The position numbers and the translations under genes are program-made. From Arthrobacter hankyongi (GTDB lineage Bacteria; Actinomycetota; Actinomycetes; Actinomycetales; Micrococcaceae): DNA of 64,000 nt. Positions within the stretch are counted from its first letter, which is position 1. Each line of letters starts with the position of its first letter. This document shows positions 33,675 through 42,614 of the stretch, piece by piece. The stretch is from contig NZ_JAKLTQ010000015.1 of assembly GCF_022012395.1 (NCBI RefSeq), positions 58,201 to 122,200 on the forward strand, read 5' to 3'. A model generated the notes under the pieces. The model was not told the DNA's origin. It did not search any database and worked only from the letters and a program-made list of their open reading frames with translations.

Positions 33675-35513
33675 TCAGGCGTCATCCTGCCGCCGGGCCG
33701 CTTCGCGTCCGGCCAGGTAGCCGAACACCAGCCCGAGCGAGATGGTCTCTCCGGCGCCTCCGTAGAACCCCTTCGTGGGCGCGCCGCCTGCGTTGCCGGC
33801 GGCGTACAGGCCCGGAATGACCTTGCCCTCGGTGTTCAGTGCGTGCCCGAGTGCGTCGGTCCTGGGACCGCCGACAGTGCCGAGCGCGCTGGCCTCGACC
33901 TTGAGCGCGTAGTAGGGCGCAGTGTTGACCGGCCCCAGCACGCTCGACTTCGGGCTCTTCAGCACGGGTCGGATGATCTTCGCCAGGGGCCCGACCACCA
34001 CGGAACGCAGGCGCTCGGGGTCGTTCTTCTTCGCCACCCGTCCCGCGAGCTTGCTCACGATCGGACCGATTGCCGCGGCGATGCGCAGCCTGGCCTTTGC
34101 GGTGGCGGCGGGGAACCGCGCGTCGGGCGAGTTCCTGCCCAGCCGGGGATAGAAGGCGCCGAAGTAGCGGTCGAACATCGTCTCCCCGCGGTTGAACTGC
34201 GGGTCGCGGCCTCGTGCGGCCTCGGGGTTGAACCGGTCGACGGTGCGGAGCAGCCCCACCTCGTCGACACCGATCTTGGCCGCCAGCTCCGACAGCGTGC
34301 CGGCGCGGTGGAGGTAGTCGGGCACCTCTCCGCCCGGCGTGACGCCGAAGATCCCGAACTTCTCCCAGTAGTTCTGGTCGAAGATCAGCCACGCCGTGGC
34401 ATTGGGCATAATGCCCGTCGCCGGGTCGACCTCGCGCATGATCTGTCCGAACTGGTCGTAGGCCAGGGCCTCGTTGGCGAAGCGCTCGCCCTTGCTGTTC
34501 ACCATGATGCTGTGCGGCAGGGCCCGCTCGCCCAGGAATACACGGCTGAGCGGCTGGCCCTCCAACTCCTCACCGGGCAGCTGCACCCCGGGCATCCACC
34601 AGGCGTCCTCCATCCCGGTGAGGTCAGCGCCCACCTCCTGGGCCAGCTGCACCGCGATGCCGTCATGGCCCTTGGGCGAGACCTGCACACCGAAGGGTGC
34701 GTCGAGATGGGCCGTGGCGACCTCGGCCGAGCTCTCGAACCCGCCGCTGGCCAGCAGGACGCCCTTGGCGGCGCGCACCGTGTGCTCCACGCCGTCGGCC
34801 CGGACCACGATCCCGCGCACCTCCGAGCCGTCCGTGACGAGCCGGACCGCCGGCGTTTCGACACGTACGTCGACGCCGCTGCGCAGGCTGCCCTCGAGCA
34901 GGGCTCCGACCAGCGCCGGGCCGGCGAGCCAGACGTCGTCGATGCCGATTCCACCCAGCAGCCAGAACGGAAGCGGGTTCTTGGCCATGCCCGTGGTCAG
35001 GGCGGGCCGTACGTATTTCGCGGCCTCCCCAAGCCCCTCGGGGGAGTAGGGGCCGGGGAACAGCGACCGGCCGACGGAGGCGCCGTCGATGTCGGAGCGG
35101 TAGTCCGGCCAGATCGTCGGGATCCACCCGAAGGCGGTGTTCTCTTCAATGAAGCGGGCGACCCGCGGTCCGGTCTCCAGGAACTTCTCCACCAGCTTGT
35201 GGTCCAGCACCCGGTCGCGGCCTTGGCCGTAGATGTAGCGCCGGGCCTGGTCCAGGTCGTCCTTCACGTTCAGATCCTTGGCCGAGAAGCCGTGGTTGGG
35301 GATCCAGGCGGCACCCGCGGAGATGCCGGTGGCGCCTCCGACGAGTTCCCGGGACTCGACGACGAGAACCCGTGCGCCCTCCTTGGCGGCGGTCAGCGCC
35401 GCCGTCAGGCCTGCTCCACCGGAGCCGACGATCACCACGTCCACCTCGTCGGGGATGCCCTTTTCGGACACGGTCCCGATGGAGCCGGTGTGACGGTTCG
35501 AGCTGTCAATCAT
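33675..35513 (-). CDS. FAD-dependent 3-ketosteroid-dehydrogenase-like oxidoreductase
   Basis: A 612-aa flavoprotein of the fumarate reductase / KstD family. The FAD motif VDVVIVGSGGAG ends at residue 35, an ESRELVGGATGISAGAAWIP segment follows, and the C-terminus shows GLYAAGNAGGAPTKGFYGGAG, the second FAD contact. Such enzymes oxidise or desaturate steroid-like rings and related ketones; the substrate is not proven here. It lies 142 bases after an SDR gene on the same strand, and the two probably form a catabolic operon. Confidence 0.87.
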   Translation of the reverse strand: MIDSSNRHTGSIGTVSEKGIPDEVDVVIVGSGGAGLTAALTAAKEGARVLVVESRELVGGATGISAGAAWIPNHGFSAKDLNVKDDLDQARRYIYGQGRDRVLDHKLVEKFLETGPRVARFIEENTAFGWIPTIWPDYRSDIDGASVGRSLFPGPYSPEGLGEAAKYVRPALTTGMAKNPLPFWLLGGIGIDDVWLAGPALVGALLEGSLRSGVDVRVETPAVRLVTDGSEVRGIVVRADGVEHTVRAAKGVLLASGGFESSAEVATAHLDAPFGVQVSPKGHDGIAVQLAQEVGADLTGMEDAWWMPGVQLPGEELEGQPLSRVFLGERALPHSIMVNSKGERFANEALAYDQFGQIMREVDPATGIMPNATAWLIFDQNYWEKFGIFGVTPGGEVPDYLHRAGTLSELAAKIGVDEVGLLRTVDRFNPEAARGRDPQFNRGETMFDRYFGAFYPRLGRNSPDARFPAATAKARLRIAAAIGPIVSKLAGRVAKKNDPERLRSVVVGPLAKIIRPVLKSPKSSVLGPVNTAPYYALKVEASALGTVGGPRTDALGHALNTEGKVIPGLYAAGNAGGAPTKGFYGGAGETISLGLVFGYLAGREAARRQDDA

Positions 35514-35655
35514 GATTTTCTCCTTGCAGACGGTTGCGCAATGTCCTTGCCCCGCGGCCTCAGCGGTACTACCGCCTCGATGTTCCGCGGCTCAACAGGC
35601 GCATGCACCCATTTGGTGCGTCAAATATTTCGTGCTCGGCCCGTTTTGATTGGCA

Positions 35656-36417
35656 TCAGACAGCCGCCTTGGAGTCGCCGTCGATGGGGAACATCTGGCC
35701 GGAGATTGTGCGGGCGTGGGGGCCGGCGAGGAAGAGGACCAGTTGGGCGATGTCGTTCGGGTTGATGAACTGCTTGACCGACTGGTTGGCCATCGCGCTG
35801 TCGATCTCTTCCCGGACGGTGCGTCCGGAGACGGCGGCGCGGCCTTCGAAGACGCTCATGATGCGCGGACCGTCCACGGCGCCCGGATGGATGGTGTTCG
35901 AGGTGATGCCGTACTGGCCCAGTTCCATTGCCAGGGTCTTGGCGAAACCGACCAGGCCCCACTTGGTGGTGGAGTAGCCCACACGGTTGGGGTAGCCGAA
36001 ACGGCCGGCCAGTGAGGACATGGTGATGATGGATCCGGCCTCGGATGCCTTCAGCAGCGGAATGGCGCGCTGGGTGATGTTGAAGGTGCCCTGCAGGTTG
36101 ACCCCGACGACGGCGGCGAAGGCACCGGCGTCGTAATCCTCCACCGGAGCGGTGGGGCCGGCGATGCCGGCGTTGTTGACCAGCACGTCGAGTCCGCCCA
36201 GTTGCCCGCGGATGTCGTGGAACAGTTTCTCGACGTCCGAGGCCTTGCTGATGTCGCCGACGGTGCCGGTGATGTTGGCATGTTCCGCCGTGACCGCGGT
36301 GACCGCGTCGGCGTTGATGTCCGCGATGTGCACGCGTGCACCGGTGGCCGCGAAAGCCTTGGCAATGGCCAGGCCGATTCCGTTTGCTCCGGCCGTAACC
36401 AGAACCCGCTGTGACAT
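35656..36417 (-). CDS. Short-chain dehydrogenase/reductase
   Basis: A 253-aa classical SDR: cofactor motif TAGANGIG (8-15), NNAG (81-84), catalytic serine in TMSSLAG, and Y148-x3-K152 in GYSTTKWG. The acidic D33 after the second strand suggests NAD use. The ATG at 36417 follows a GGAGAAG site; a longer reading adds 31 unlikely residues. It probably works with the downstream flavoprotein on a hydroxy/keto substrate. Confidence 0.92.
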   Translation of the reverse strand: MSQRVLVTAGANGIGLAIAKAFAATGARVHIADINADAVTAVTAEHANITGTVGDISKASDVEKLFHDIRGQLGGLDVLVNNAGIAGPTAPVEDYDAGAFAAVVGVNLQGTFNITQRAIPLLKASEAGSIITMSSLAGRFGYPNRVGYSTTKWGLVGFAKTLAMELGQYGITSNTIHPGAVDGPRIMSVFEGRAAVSGRTVREEIDSAMANQSVKQFINPNDIAQLVLFLAGPHARTISGQMFPIDGDSKAAV

Positions 36418-36492
36418 TGTCTTCTCCTTGTGGTGCCAGGCGGGGACAGGGGCGGTGGGCCGGTGCCCGCTCGTCGGTGTCCGAGGTTCGCA

Positions 36493-36542
36493 TATTATAT
36501 GCTTATGCATTTACCTTTGACCCAAAAGGTTGAAATGTCAAC
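36493..36542 (-). promoter_or_regulatory. AT-rich promoter block before the SDR/flavoprotein operon
   Basis: On the minus strand a TATAAT is at 36498-36493. ATGCATTTA (36505-36513) and the dyad GTTGAAATGTCAAC (36529-36542) lie 24 bases apart, the same order and nearly the same spacing as at 32145-32181. The AT-richness stands out against its surroundings. Confidence 0.55.
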
Positions 36543-36630
36543 TAATGTGAGGTGGTAGACATGCGGCGGCTGCCTCCCGAGGCGCTTTGCCCGAAGGCAG
36601 CGACGTCTCACCTGCCCGGCGGCGGGTGGG

Positions 36631-37137
36631 TACTGGTGGCCCGGCGTATTGATGGCCGGCCAATAGCGGCTGCAGTGGCTTAGGCTTGCCGCTTGGCAGG
36701 GGTGCAGACGGTCCGGGTCCTGCCGGACTGCATGATGTGCTGTTCCGGGATGCCGGTGCTGCGTCCCGGACTATGGGTGGGCACCGGCTACGACCTGGTG
36801 GGGGTGGGGCCGTTCCATGCACCCACGAGGGGAATGCGATGCCGCCGGGGACCTGCTTCCGACAAATGGGGCCGGAACATACAGATCAGACGCAGTGACT
36901 TCTCGCGTATTGCGCGAGACTTTCGCATCAAGTGCGAATCGGCCCCACGGTTCCCCGTAACAGTGCGCCCCCAGCGCGCGTCCCACTGCTCCGGATCGGC
37001 GGCCACCGCACGGTTCCATGGTTTCGGGAAGAGGTCCCGCAACCGCAAAACCGCCGGACAACCGGGCAGGGGCAGGCGAACGCGGGCTTCCCGTACCAAA
37101 ATCCGTCGAATTCGCATCGGATGGTACTCGCCGGGTT
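36631..37137 (+). repeat. About 507-bp direct repeat, copy A
   Basis: This stretch matches 43330-43835 in the same orientation along its whole length, with roughly nine in ten bases identical by eye in the core (for example CCACGAGGGGAATGCGATGC and GACAAATGGGGCCGG are shared). Differences include small gaps that change frame, so neither strand encodes a conserved protein. No transposase motif or terminal inverted repeat is visible. The two copies flank the ergothioneine segment. Confidence 0.85.
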
Positions 37138-37246
37138 CAACATCGGTGCCAAAGGCCGCGAACGCCATGGGCAGGATATAAAGGCGCCTTCGATGAGGCC
37201 ATGGATCACGACTTACCGTCTCGACCGGGCCCGCCTTTGCAGGTTC

Positions 37247-37570
37247 CTATTCGTCGGAAACGCGTGTCAGGTGCCAGTCGTCCCGGCCCGGAGGCTGGCG
37301 CAGTTCCAAGGTGCGCAGCGGCGACGTCGAGGTCGCCCGGACCTGGACCCGCCAGCACTCGATCTGCACGATATTGCCGTGGCCGGGCCCGGCCGGCAAA
37401 TCCGACTCCCACCAGTTCTACCGGTCGAACCAGTGCAGCGGTTCGGCCGCGACCGGCCAGAGCCGGCCGCGCCACCGTACCGCTAACGGCTGGCCGCCGG
37501 GGGCGAACCTGATGCAGGCCGGCTCACTAAGAGCTTGCGGTGCCGTCTGTTCCCGTGGAACTGCCGTCAT
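37247..37570 (-). pseudogene. DUF6504-like gene broken by an in-frame TAG
   Basis: One frame reads from the ATG at 37570 through RWRGRLWPVAAEPLHWFDR, meets TAG at 37420-37418, and goes on in the same frame as NWWESDLP then QIECWRVQVRATSTSPLRTL to the TAG at 37247. The order 'wrGr.w.VaaePlhWfdR..WWe...i.cWRvqvr' recalls the small DUF6504 proteins of actinobacteria. A single base change would restore a 107-codon gene. Family assignment is from memory and moderate. Confidence 0.55.
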
Positions 37571-37837
37571 GGCCCGTCCTTTCTCCCTGCGCTGTCTTCC
37601 GTTGCCCGTCAGTCCACCACTGCACGACGGAGGGTCCACACCCAGGTCGTGCGCCAGATGCCGGCGCCGGTCCAGGCGATCTGTACCGCCCATGCGGTCT
37701 AGGCAAACGCCTCCCCACGCACTAGTCCCGCCGCGGCCGGGAAGCGGATCCATGCTCACACCGGAGCCCAAGGACGGTGCGCGTGGCCAAAATCGAATAT
37801 CAGTATTAGGTATCTGCTTGGCTGAAGTAGGCTGGGT

Positions 37838-38134
37838 ATGGCCGATTTGTCCCCGCAGATGCCGCATGCGGGGGTGGACTACCCGAAGACGTTCGGGCAC
37901 TTCCACGAATGATTCAGCACGGACGAAGCCTGCTTCGAGTACCTGGCGGGGCTGCGTTGGCCGGAGGGGTTCGTCTGCCTGAAGTGCGGCGGCAGGGACT
38001 GCTGGCGCACGGGTGCGGGGCTGTGGATGTGCAAGGCGTGCTCGCGGCGGACGTCGGTGACGGCCGGAACGATCTTCAACCGCACCCGCACCCCGCTGAG
38101 GACGTGGGTCGCGGCGGCCCTGGCAGCAGGCTAA
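37838..38134 (+). pseudogene. IS1595-type transposase, N-terminal fragment
   Basis: A frame starting MADLSPQMPHAGVDYPKTFG runs into TGA at 37910-37912, where a Trp is expected (HFHE-stop-FSTDEAC), and continues with the zinc-ribbon of IS1595 transposases: CLKCGG, then WMCKACSRRTSVTAGTIF and RTPLRTWVAAALAAG. The catalytic DDE/DDN part is absent. The fragment ends at 38134, overlapping the egtD stop by three bases, so the truncation point is also the edge of the ergothioneine cluster. Confidence 0.8.
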
Positions 38135-39120
38135 GCGCGCGGCTCCGCGAGCGTGAGCGCGAACCGTCCGGCGGCGTCGGTCCATTGGCCGACGACGGCG
38201 AAGCCCGCCTCGGCAAGTTCGGCCGCGAACCCCTCGGGGCGGAACTTGGCGGAGATCTCGGTACGCAGGTCCTCGCCGGCGGCGAAGTCCACCTCGAGGC
38301 CGACGGCGGGCAGCCGGACGTGCATCGGCCGCGTCGCGCGCAGCCACATCTCGACCCACTCCTGGCGCTCGTTCCACACGGCGACGTGCTCGAACGCGTC
38401 CACGTCGAAGTCGGCACCGAGTTCGGCGTTGAGCACGCGCAGAACGTTTCGGTTGAACTCGGCAGTGACGCCCCCGGCATCATCGTACGCGGGGAGCAGG
38501 ACGGAGGGCGCTTTCACCATGTCGGTGCCGATGAGCAGCGTGCCTTCGCCCGGGCCGAGGTGTCCGCGGATCGAGCGGAGGAACTCCCGGCGGGCTTCGG
38601 GCTCGAAGTTCCCGATCGTGCCGCCGAGGAACGCGATCATGCGGCGACCCTCGTGCGGCAGGAGGTGCATCTGGTGCTCAAAGTCCGCGGCGACGGCCTG
38701 GAGGTCCAGCGCCGGGTACAGCTCGGTGAGCTCTTCCCGCGCCGCGAGCAGTGCGCTGTCGCTCACGTCGACTGCGACGTAGCGGCGCAGCGGCCCCGCG
38801 GCGGCGAGGGCGTCGAGGAGGAGCGGGGTCTTGCGGGACGAGCCCGAGCCGAGCTCCATGAGCGTTTCGGCGGGGGCCGCGGCGGCGATTTCCGCGGCGT
38901 GGAGCTCGAGCGCTTCGCGTTCGGCGCGGGTCGGATAATACTCCTGGAGCAACGTGATGCGCTCAAAGAGTTCGCTCCCGCGCTGGTCGTAGAACCACTT
39001 GGGCGGAAGCGTCTTCGGTGCGGAGCCGAGGCCCGCGAGGACGTCCCGCCGCAGGCTTTTGGCCAGGAAGTCCGGCGGAAGGTAGTGGGTGATGTCGTCG
39101 GGGGTGAATGCGGTGCTCAC
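38131..39120 (-). CDS. egtD: L-histidine N-alpha-methyltransferase EgtD
   Basis: A 329-aa enzyme that makes hercynine (trimethyl-histidine) from histidine and three SAM in ergothioneine synthesis. The SAM motif ELGSGSSRKT is at 89-98; KWFYDQRGSELFERIT and FLGGTIGNF are characteristic of EgtD. It overlaps egtC by four bases (ATGA). It is the last gene of the cluster and ends directly against a truncated transposase. Confidence 0.96.
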   Translation of the reverse strand: MSTAFTPDDITHYLPPDFLAKSLRRDVLAGLGSAPKTLPPKWFYDQRGSELFERITLLQEYYPTRAEREALELHAAEIAAAAPAETLMELGSGSSRKTPLLLDALAAAGPLRRYVAVDVSDSALLAAREELTELYPALDLQAVAADFEHQMHLLPHEGRRMIAFLGGTIGNFEPEARREFLRSIRGHLGPGEGTLLIGTDMVKAPSVLLPAYDDAGGVTAEFNRNVLRVLNAELGADFDVDAFEHVAVWNERQEWVEMWLRATRPMHVRLPAVGLEVDFAAGEDLRTEISAKFRPEGFAAELAEAGFAVVGQWTDAAGRFALTLAEPRA

Positions 39121-39878
39121 GGTGCGGCGGTCTCCTTCCGGGCGGGGTGGATGGGCTCGATGTCGACCCGGCCGCGCGTTGCGACGAGGACGGTCCGGTC
39201 GGGGGCCTGGTTCCAGTCGGGCAGGTCGTCGGCGGGCTCGCTTGCGACGATTGTCCCATGCGGGCGGACGGTCCAGAAGAGCGTGTCACCCCACGCCGTC
39301 GCAGCGATCCGCTCGCCGTCCGTGAGGAGGAAGTTGTAGCGCCCGGGTGCGGCGGCCGAGGCGTCGGCGGCGACGGACCCGAGCGCAGGCGCGGGGGCCT
39401 CCCCGCCGTCGAGGCGGGCCAGGACGAGGGCCCAAAGGAGGGCGGAGTCCACGGTCGATTCGAGCGTGAGGAGCCGGCTGACCGGCAGCGCTGCGGCCAG
39501 CCCCTCGAGGCTCGCGGTGCCGCCGTCGACCGCGCCGTTGTGGCTGAAGAGCCAGCGTCCCGAGGCAAACGGCGCCGCGGCGGACTCGTCGGGTGGCATG
39601 CCCGGTGTCGCCGAGCGGACGGTGGCGAGGAGGCAGCGCGTGCGCGTCACGCGGGCGATGTCGGCGAACGAGCGGTCGGCCCACATGGGCACGGCGCGCC
39701 GGTAGCGGGCGGGGGCGCCGTCGTCCGGGTACCAGCCCACGCCGAAGCCGTCGGCGTTGACGGTCCCATAGCGCTGGAGCCGTGGGGCCCAGGCCTGCCG
39801 GTAGAGTCCGCGCACGGGCTCGATCACCACGGACGCGATCGCGGCCTCGTTGCCGAGGTACGCGAGGTGGCGGCACAT
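39117..39878 (-). CDS. egtC: Gamma-glutamyl-hercynylcysteine sulfoxide hydrolase EgtC
   Basis: A 253-aa class-II glutamine amidotransferase-type hydrolase that removes the glutamyl group from the EgtB product. The catalytic cysteine C2 follows Met1 in MCRHLAYLG. NADGFGVGWY and SHNGAV are the conserved substrate-site motifs. The start overlaps the egtB stop by one base. Confidence 0.95.
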   Translation of the reverse strand: MCRHLAYLGNEAAIASVVIEPVRGLYRQAWAPRLQRYGTVNADGFGVGWYPDDGAPARYRRAVPMWADRSFADIARVTRTRCLLATVRSATPGMPPDESAAAPFASGRWLFSHNGAVDGGTASLEGLAAALPVSRLLTLESTVDSALLWALVLARLDGGEAPAPALGSVAADASAAAPGRYNFLLTDGERIAATAWGDTLFWTVRPHGTIVASEPADDLPDWNQAPDRTVLVATRGRVDIEPIHPARKETAAP

Positions 39879-41251
39879 CAGGCGGCCTCCGCCGTCGTCG
39901 CGTTGCGCGCTGTGCGGAAGCCGGCGAAGATCTGTCGGCGGATGGGGTAGTCCCAGTTGCGGAAGGTTCCGCGGCAGGCCACCTCGTCGGCGGCCCACGA
40001 GCCGCCCCGCAGCACCTTGTAGCCGGGCCCGAAGAAGACCTCACTGTACTCGCTGTAGGGGAACGCCCGGAAGCCGGGGTACGGCTGGAAGTCGCTCGAC
40101 GTCCACTCCCACACGTCACCGATGAGTTGCCGGATGCCGAGCGCCGAGGCCCCCTCAGGGTAGGAGCCCGCAGGCGATGGCCGGAGCGCACCTCCCCCAA
40201 GGTTCGCCCTCCCGGGGGTGGGGTCGTCGTCACCCCACGGGTAGCGGCGGGAGCGCCGTGTGGCGGGGTCGAAGCGTGCGGCCTTCTCCCATTCCGCCTC
40301 CGTCGGCAGACGCCGGCCTGCCCAGCGCGCGTAGGCATCGGCCTCGTACCAGCACACATGCTGGACCGGCTCGTCCGCTGGCACGGCCTCGACGACGCCG
40401 AAGCGGCGCCGCAGCCACCCGCCCCCGTCGCGCTGCCAGAACAGCGGCGCCTCGAGCCCCGCGTTCTGCCGGTGGTCCCAGCCGGCCGGGCTCCACCAGC
40501 GCGGGTCCTGATACCCGCCGGCGTCGATGAACCGCCCGTAGTCGCCACTGGTCACGGGGACGGTGTCGATCCAGAACGGATCGAGGACAACGGGGTGTGA
40601 CGGCCGTTCATTGTCGAGGGCCCAGGGCTCGATCGACGTGCCCATCGTGGACTCGCCGCCTGGCACAAGCACCTCGGACGGCAGGCCCTCGCGGGTCCCG
40701 ATCACGCTCCGCGGCAGCGGCTCAGGGGTGAGGACCGGTTCCCCCTTGCGCAGCTGGTGGGTCGCGAGCATGGTCTCGCTGTGCTGCTGCTCGTGCTGGA
40801 CGATCATGCCGAACGCGAAGCCCTGGTCCACGAGTTCGCTCCCCTCGAGCGGGGATGAGTCGAGCACGTCGAGCGCCTTGTCGCGGACCTCGGCGATGTA
40901 GCGGCGCGCCTCGTCCGGGCCAAGCAGCGGGAGGGTCGGGCGTGCGGCCCGCGGGTGCTGGAACGCGTCGTAGAGTGCGTCGAGGTCGCAGCGCAGCGGC
41001 ACTCGGTGGCCGACGTCGCGCACGAGCCAGATCTCCTCCTGGCTCCCGACGTGGGCGAGATCCCACACGAGGGGGGACATCAGTGGCGAATGCTGGGCAA
41101 GCAGCTCGCCGTCATCGCACGCCGTGAGCGAATGGGTGCGCCGCCGTGCGCGATCGAGGCGCCCGGCGATGGCGGTGCGCAGCTGCTCGATCGGCAGCGG
41201 CTCGCGGGCCAAGGCCTCACCGATGCCGTGCGCCTCGTGGTGGTCGCTCAT
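39878..41251 (-). CDS. egtB: Iron-dependent sulfoxide synthase EgtB
   Basis: A 457-aa enzyme that joins hercynine and gamma-glutamylcysteine with oxygen. A DinB-like domain has H67 in DLAHVGSQEE and the iron site H153-x3-H157-x-E159 in HEQQHSE; a formylglycine-enzyme-like domain follows (PVTSGDYGRFID then VLRGGSWA). The start at 41251 overlaps the egtA stop (ATGA) and has a strong GAGGAGGGG site inside the egtA end. Confidence 0.96.
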   Translation of the reverse strand: MSDHHEAHGIGEALAREPLPIEQLRTAIAGRLDRARRRTHSLTACDDGELLAQHSPLMSPLVWDLAHVGSQEEIWLVRDVGHRVPLRCDLDALYDAFQHPRAARPTLPLLGPDEARRYIAEVRDKALDVLDSSPLEGSELVDQGFAFGMIVQHEQQHSETMLATHQLRKGEPVLTPEPLPRSVIGTREGLPSEVLVPGGESTMGTSIEPWALDNERPSHPVVLDPFWIDTVPVTSGDYGRFIDAGGYQDPRWWSPAGWDHRQNAGLEAPLFWQRDGGGWLRRRFGVVEAVPADEPVQHVCWYEADAYARWAGRRLPTEAEWEKAARFDPATRRSRRYPWGDDDPTPGRANLGGGALRPSPAGSYPEGASALGIRQLIGDVWEWTSSDFQPYPGFRAFPYSEYSEVFFGPGYKVLRGGSWAADEVACRGTFRNWDYPIRRQIFAGFRTARNATTAEAA

Positions 41252-42558
41252 GACCCCTCCTCGCATTCCGGGTCTTCTGCAGTCCGGGCGCTGTGCCCGG
41301 GGTACAGCTCGCCCGTGCGCCGCCAGTGCTCGAGCCGCGCGTCCGCCGGGCAGCGGCCGCGTAGCGGGTACGCCTCTGCGAACGCCTTGACCCGGCGTTG
41401 CCCCGTCGCATCGAGCCCCCAGCGCGGGAGCGCGTCAAGCACCGCGCCCGCGCACTCCTCGGCCATGGCCGCAAGCGCGGGATGGTCGAGGCCGAGCCGT
41501 GCGGCGTCGTCGAGCGTTGGCGCCTTCGGGCCGAGGCGCCCGCACGCGGCGTCGGCGGCTGCGGCAGCACCGGCGTCGTCCATGAGCGCCCAGACGACGA
41601 CGGCGGCAGCCTCCCAGTCCGCGCCGGCCTGGGCGTCGAAGGCGCGCAGCTCAAGGAAGCCGCGGGGCCGGACCGGCGGGAAGAGCGTCGTGAGGTGGTA
41701 GGCGACATCGGCCCGCGTCGCGGGGCGGGGCCTCCGGGTTTGAAGCCATGCGCGGAGCGTGAGGCCGGGCGGGGCGTCCCACCCGCCGTCGTCAGCGGGG
41801 AGGCACAGCAGGGGGGCGTCGAGCGCGTAGCGGGCCCAGGCCTCGGCAGGGTCGACGCCGGGGTGGCGCGCGGGGACGGCTTCAGTGCGCGCGGCCTCGA
41901 TGCGGGACCAGACGCGCTGACGCGTGCTCTTCCAGCCCGTGGACCGGCCGTGCTGGAACGGGGAGTTCGCGAACATCGCGACGAGGACCGGAAGGAGGCG
42001 GTGCGCCCGCTCCCACCGCTTGCGCGCCTGCTGCGGGTCCGGGCCGGCTTCGAGGCAGACCTGGAGTGAGGCGGTCGAACACATCATGGTCCGCCCCGAC
42101 GGGCCCGCCGCGTCGAAATGCCGCTGCATGGCGGCGTAGCGCGGAAGATCGAGGGAGCGGCGTGGGGGCCGGAGAGGATCGAGGGCCAAGGGGCCGGGCG
42201 CGAGGCCTGCTTCCTCGAGGAGACGGTCGACGGCGGCGAGGTCGGCGCGCACGTCGGGGAGGAGATCGCGGGGATGGTTGGCGCAGGCGCTGCTCACCTC
42301 GACTTGGCCCCCGGGCTCGAAACTCAGTGCTCCGCCGCCGGGCAGGCGGTTGCCGAGCGGGGCGAGGACAGCGCGGAGGTCTGGCACTGTGACGGGTCTG
42401 CCTGCGTCGGTGCGCGCATGGACGAGGCGTTCGGCTTCGATTCCGACGGCCCCGGGCGGGCCAGCCCTGAAGCAGACAGAGGCAACGTAGGCCTCGGCGT
42501 CTTCCTCCGACACCGGCTCTGCCTCCACGGAGGGCCGGGCGTCTGCTTCCTCGGTCAT
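41248..42558 (-). CDS. egtA: Glutamate--cysteine ligase EgtA
   Basis: A 436-aa GCS2-type ligase that makes gamma-glutamylcysteine, the sulfur donor for EgtB. Recognisable parts are GIEAERLV, FEPGGQVEVSS, the MMCSTASLQVCLE strand and FANSPFQHGRSTGWKS. The ATG at 42558 has AAAGGA upstream; a second in-frame ATG at 42612 lies just after the previous stop and would add 18 residues. Confidence 0.94.
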   Translation of the reverse strand: MTEEADARPSVEAEPVSEEDAEAYVASVCFRAGPPGAVGIEAERLVHARTDAGRPVTVPDLRAVLAPLGNRLPGGGALSFEPGGQVEVSSACANHPRDLLPDVRADLAAVDRLLEEAGLAPGPLALDPLRPPRRSLDLPRYAAMQRHFDAAGPSGRTMMCSTASLQVCLEAGPDPQQARKRWERAHRLLPVLVAMFANSPFQHGRSTGWKSTRQRVWSRIEAARTEAVPARHPGVDPAEAWARYALDAPLLCLPADDGGWDAPPGLTLRAWLQTRRPRPATRADVAYHLTTLFPPVRPRGFLELRAFDAQAGADWEAAAVVVWALMDDAGAAAAADAACGRLGPKAPTLDDAARLGLDHPALAAMAEECAGAVLDALPRWGLDATGQRRVKAFAEAYPLRGRCPADARLEHWRRTGELYPGHSARTAEDPECEEGS

Positions 42559-42614
42559 CCCCCGGGGTCCTTTCGGTTCGTGGTGACTGGCGGCAGGGGC
42601 CGCCGTCGGCATGG

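Noticed and set aside
36693..37181. 162-codon frame in repeat copy A
   Set aside because: Copy B has gaps that break the same frame, and the product is Arg/Ser-rich without motifs, so the repeat is treated as non-coding.
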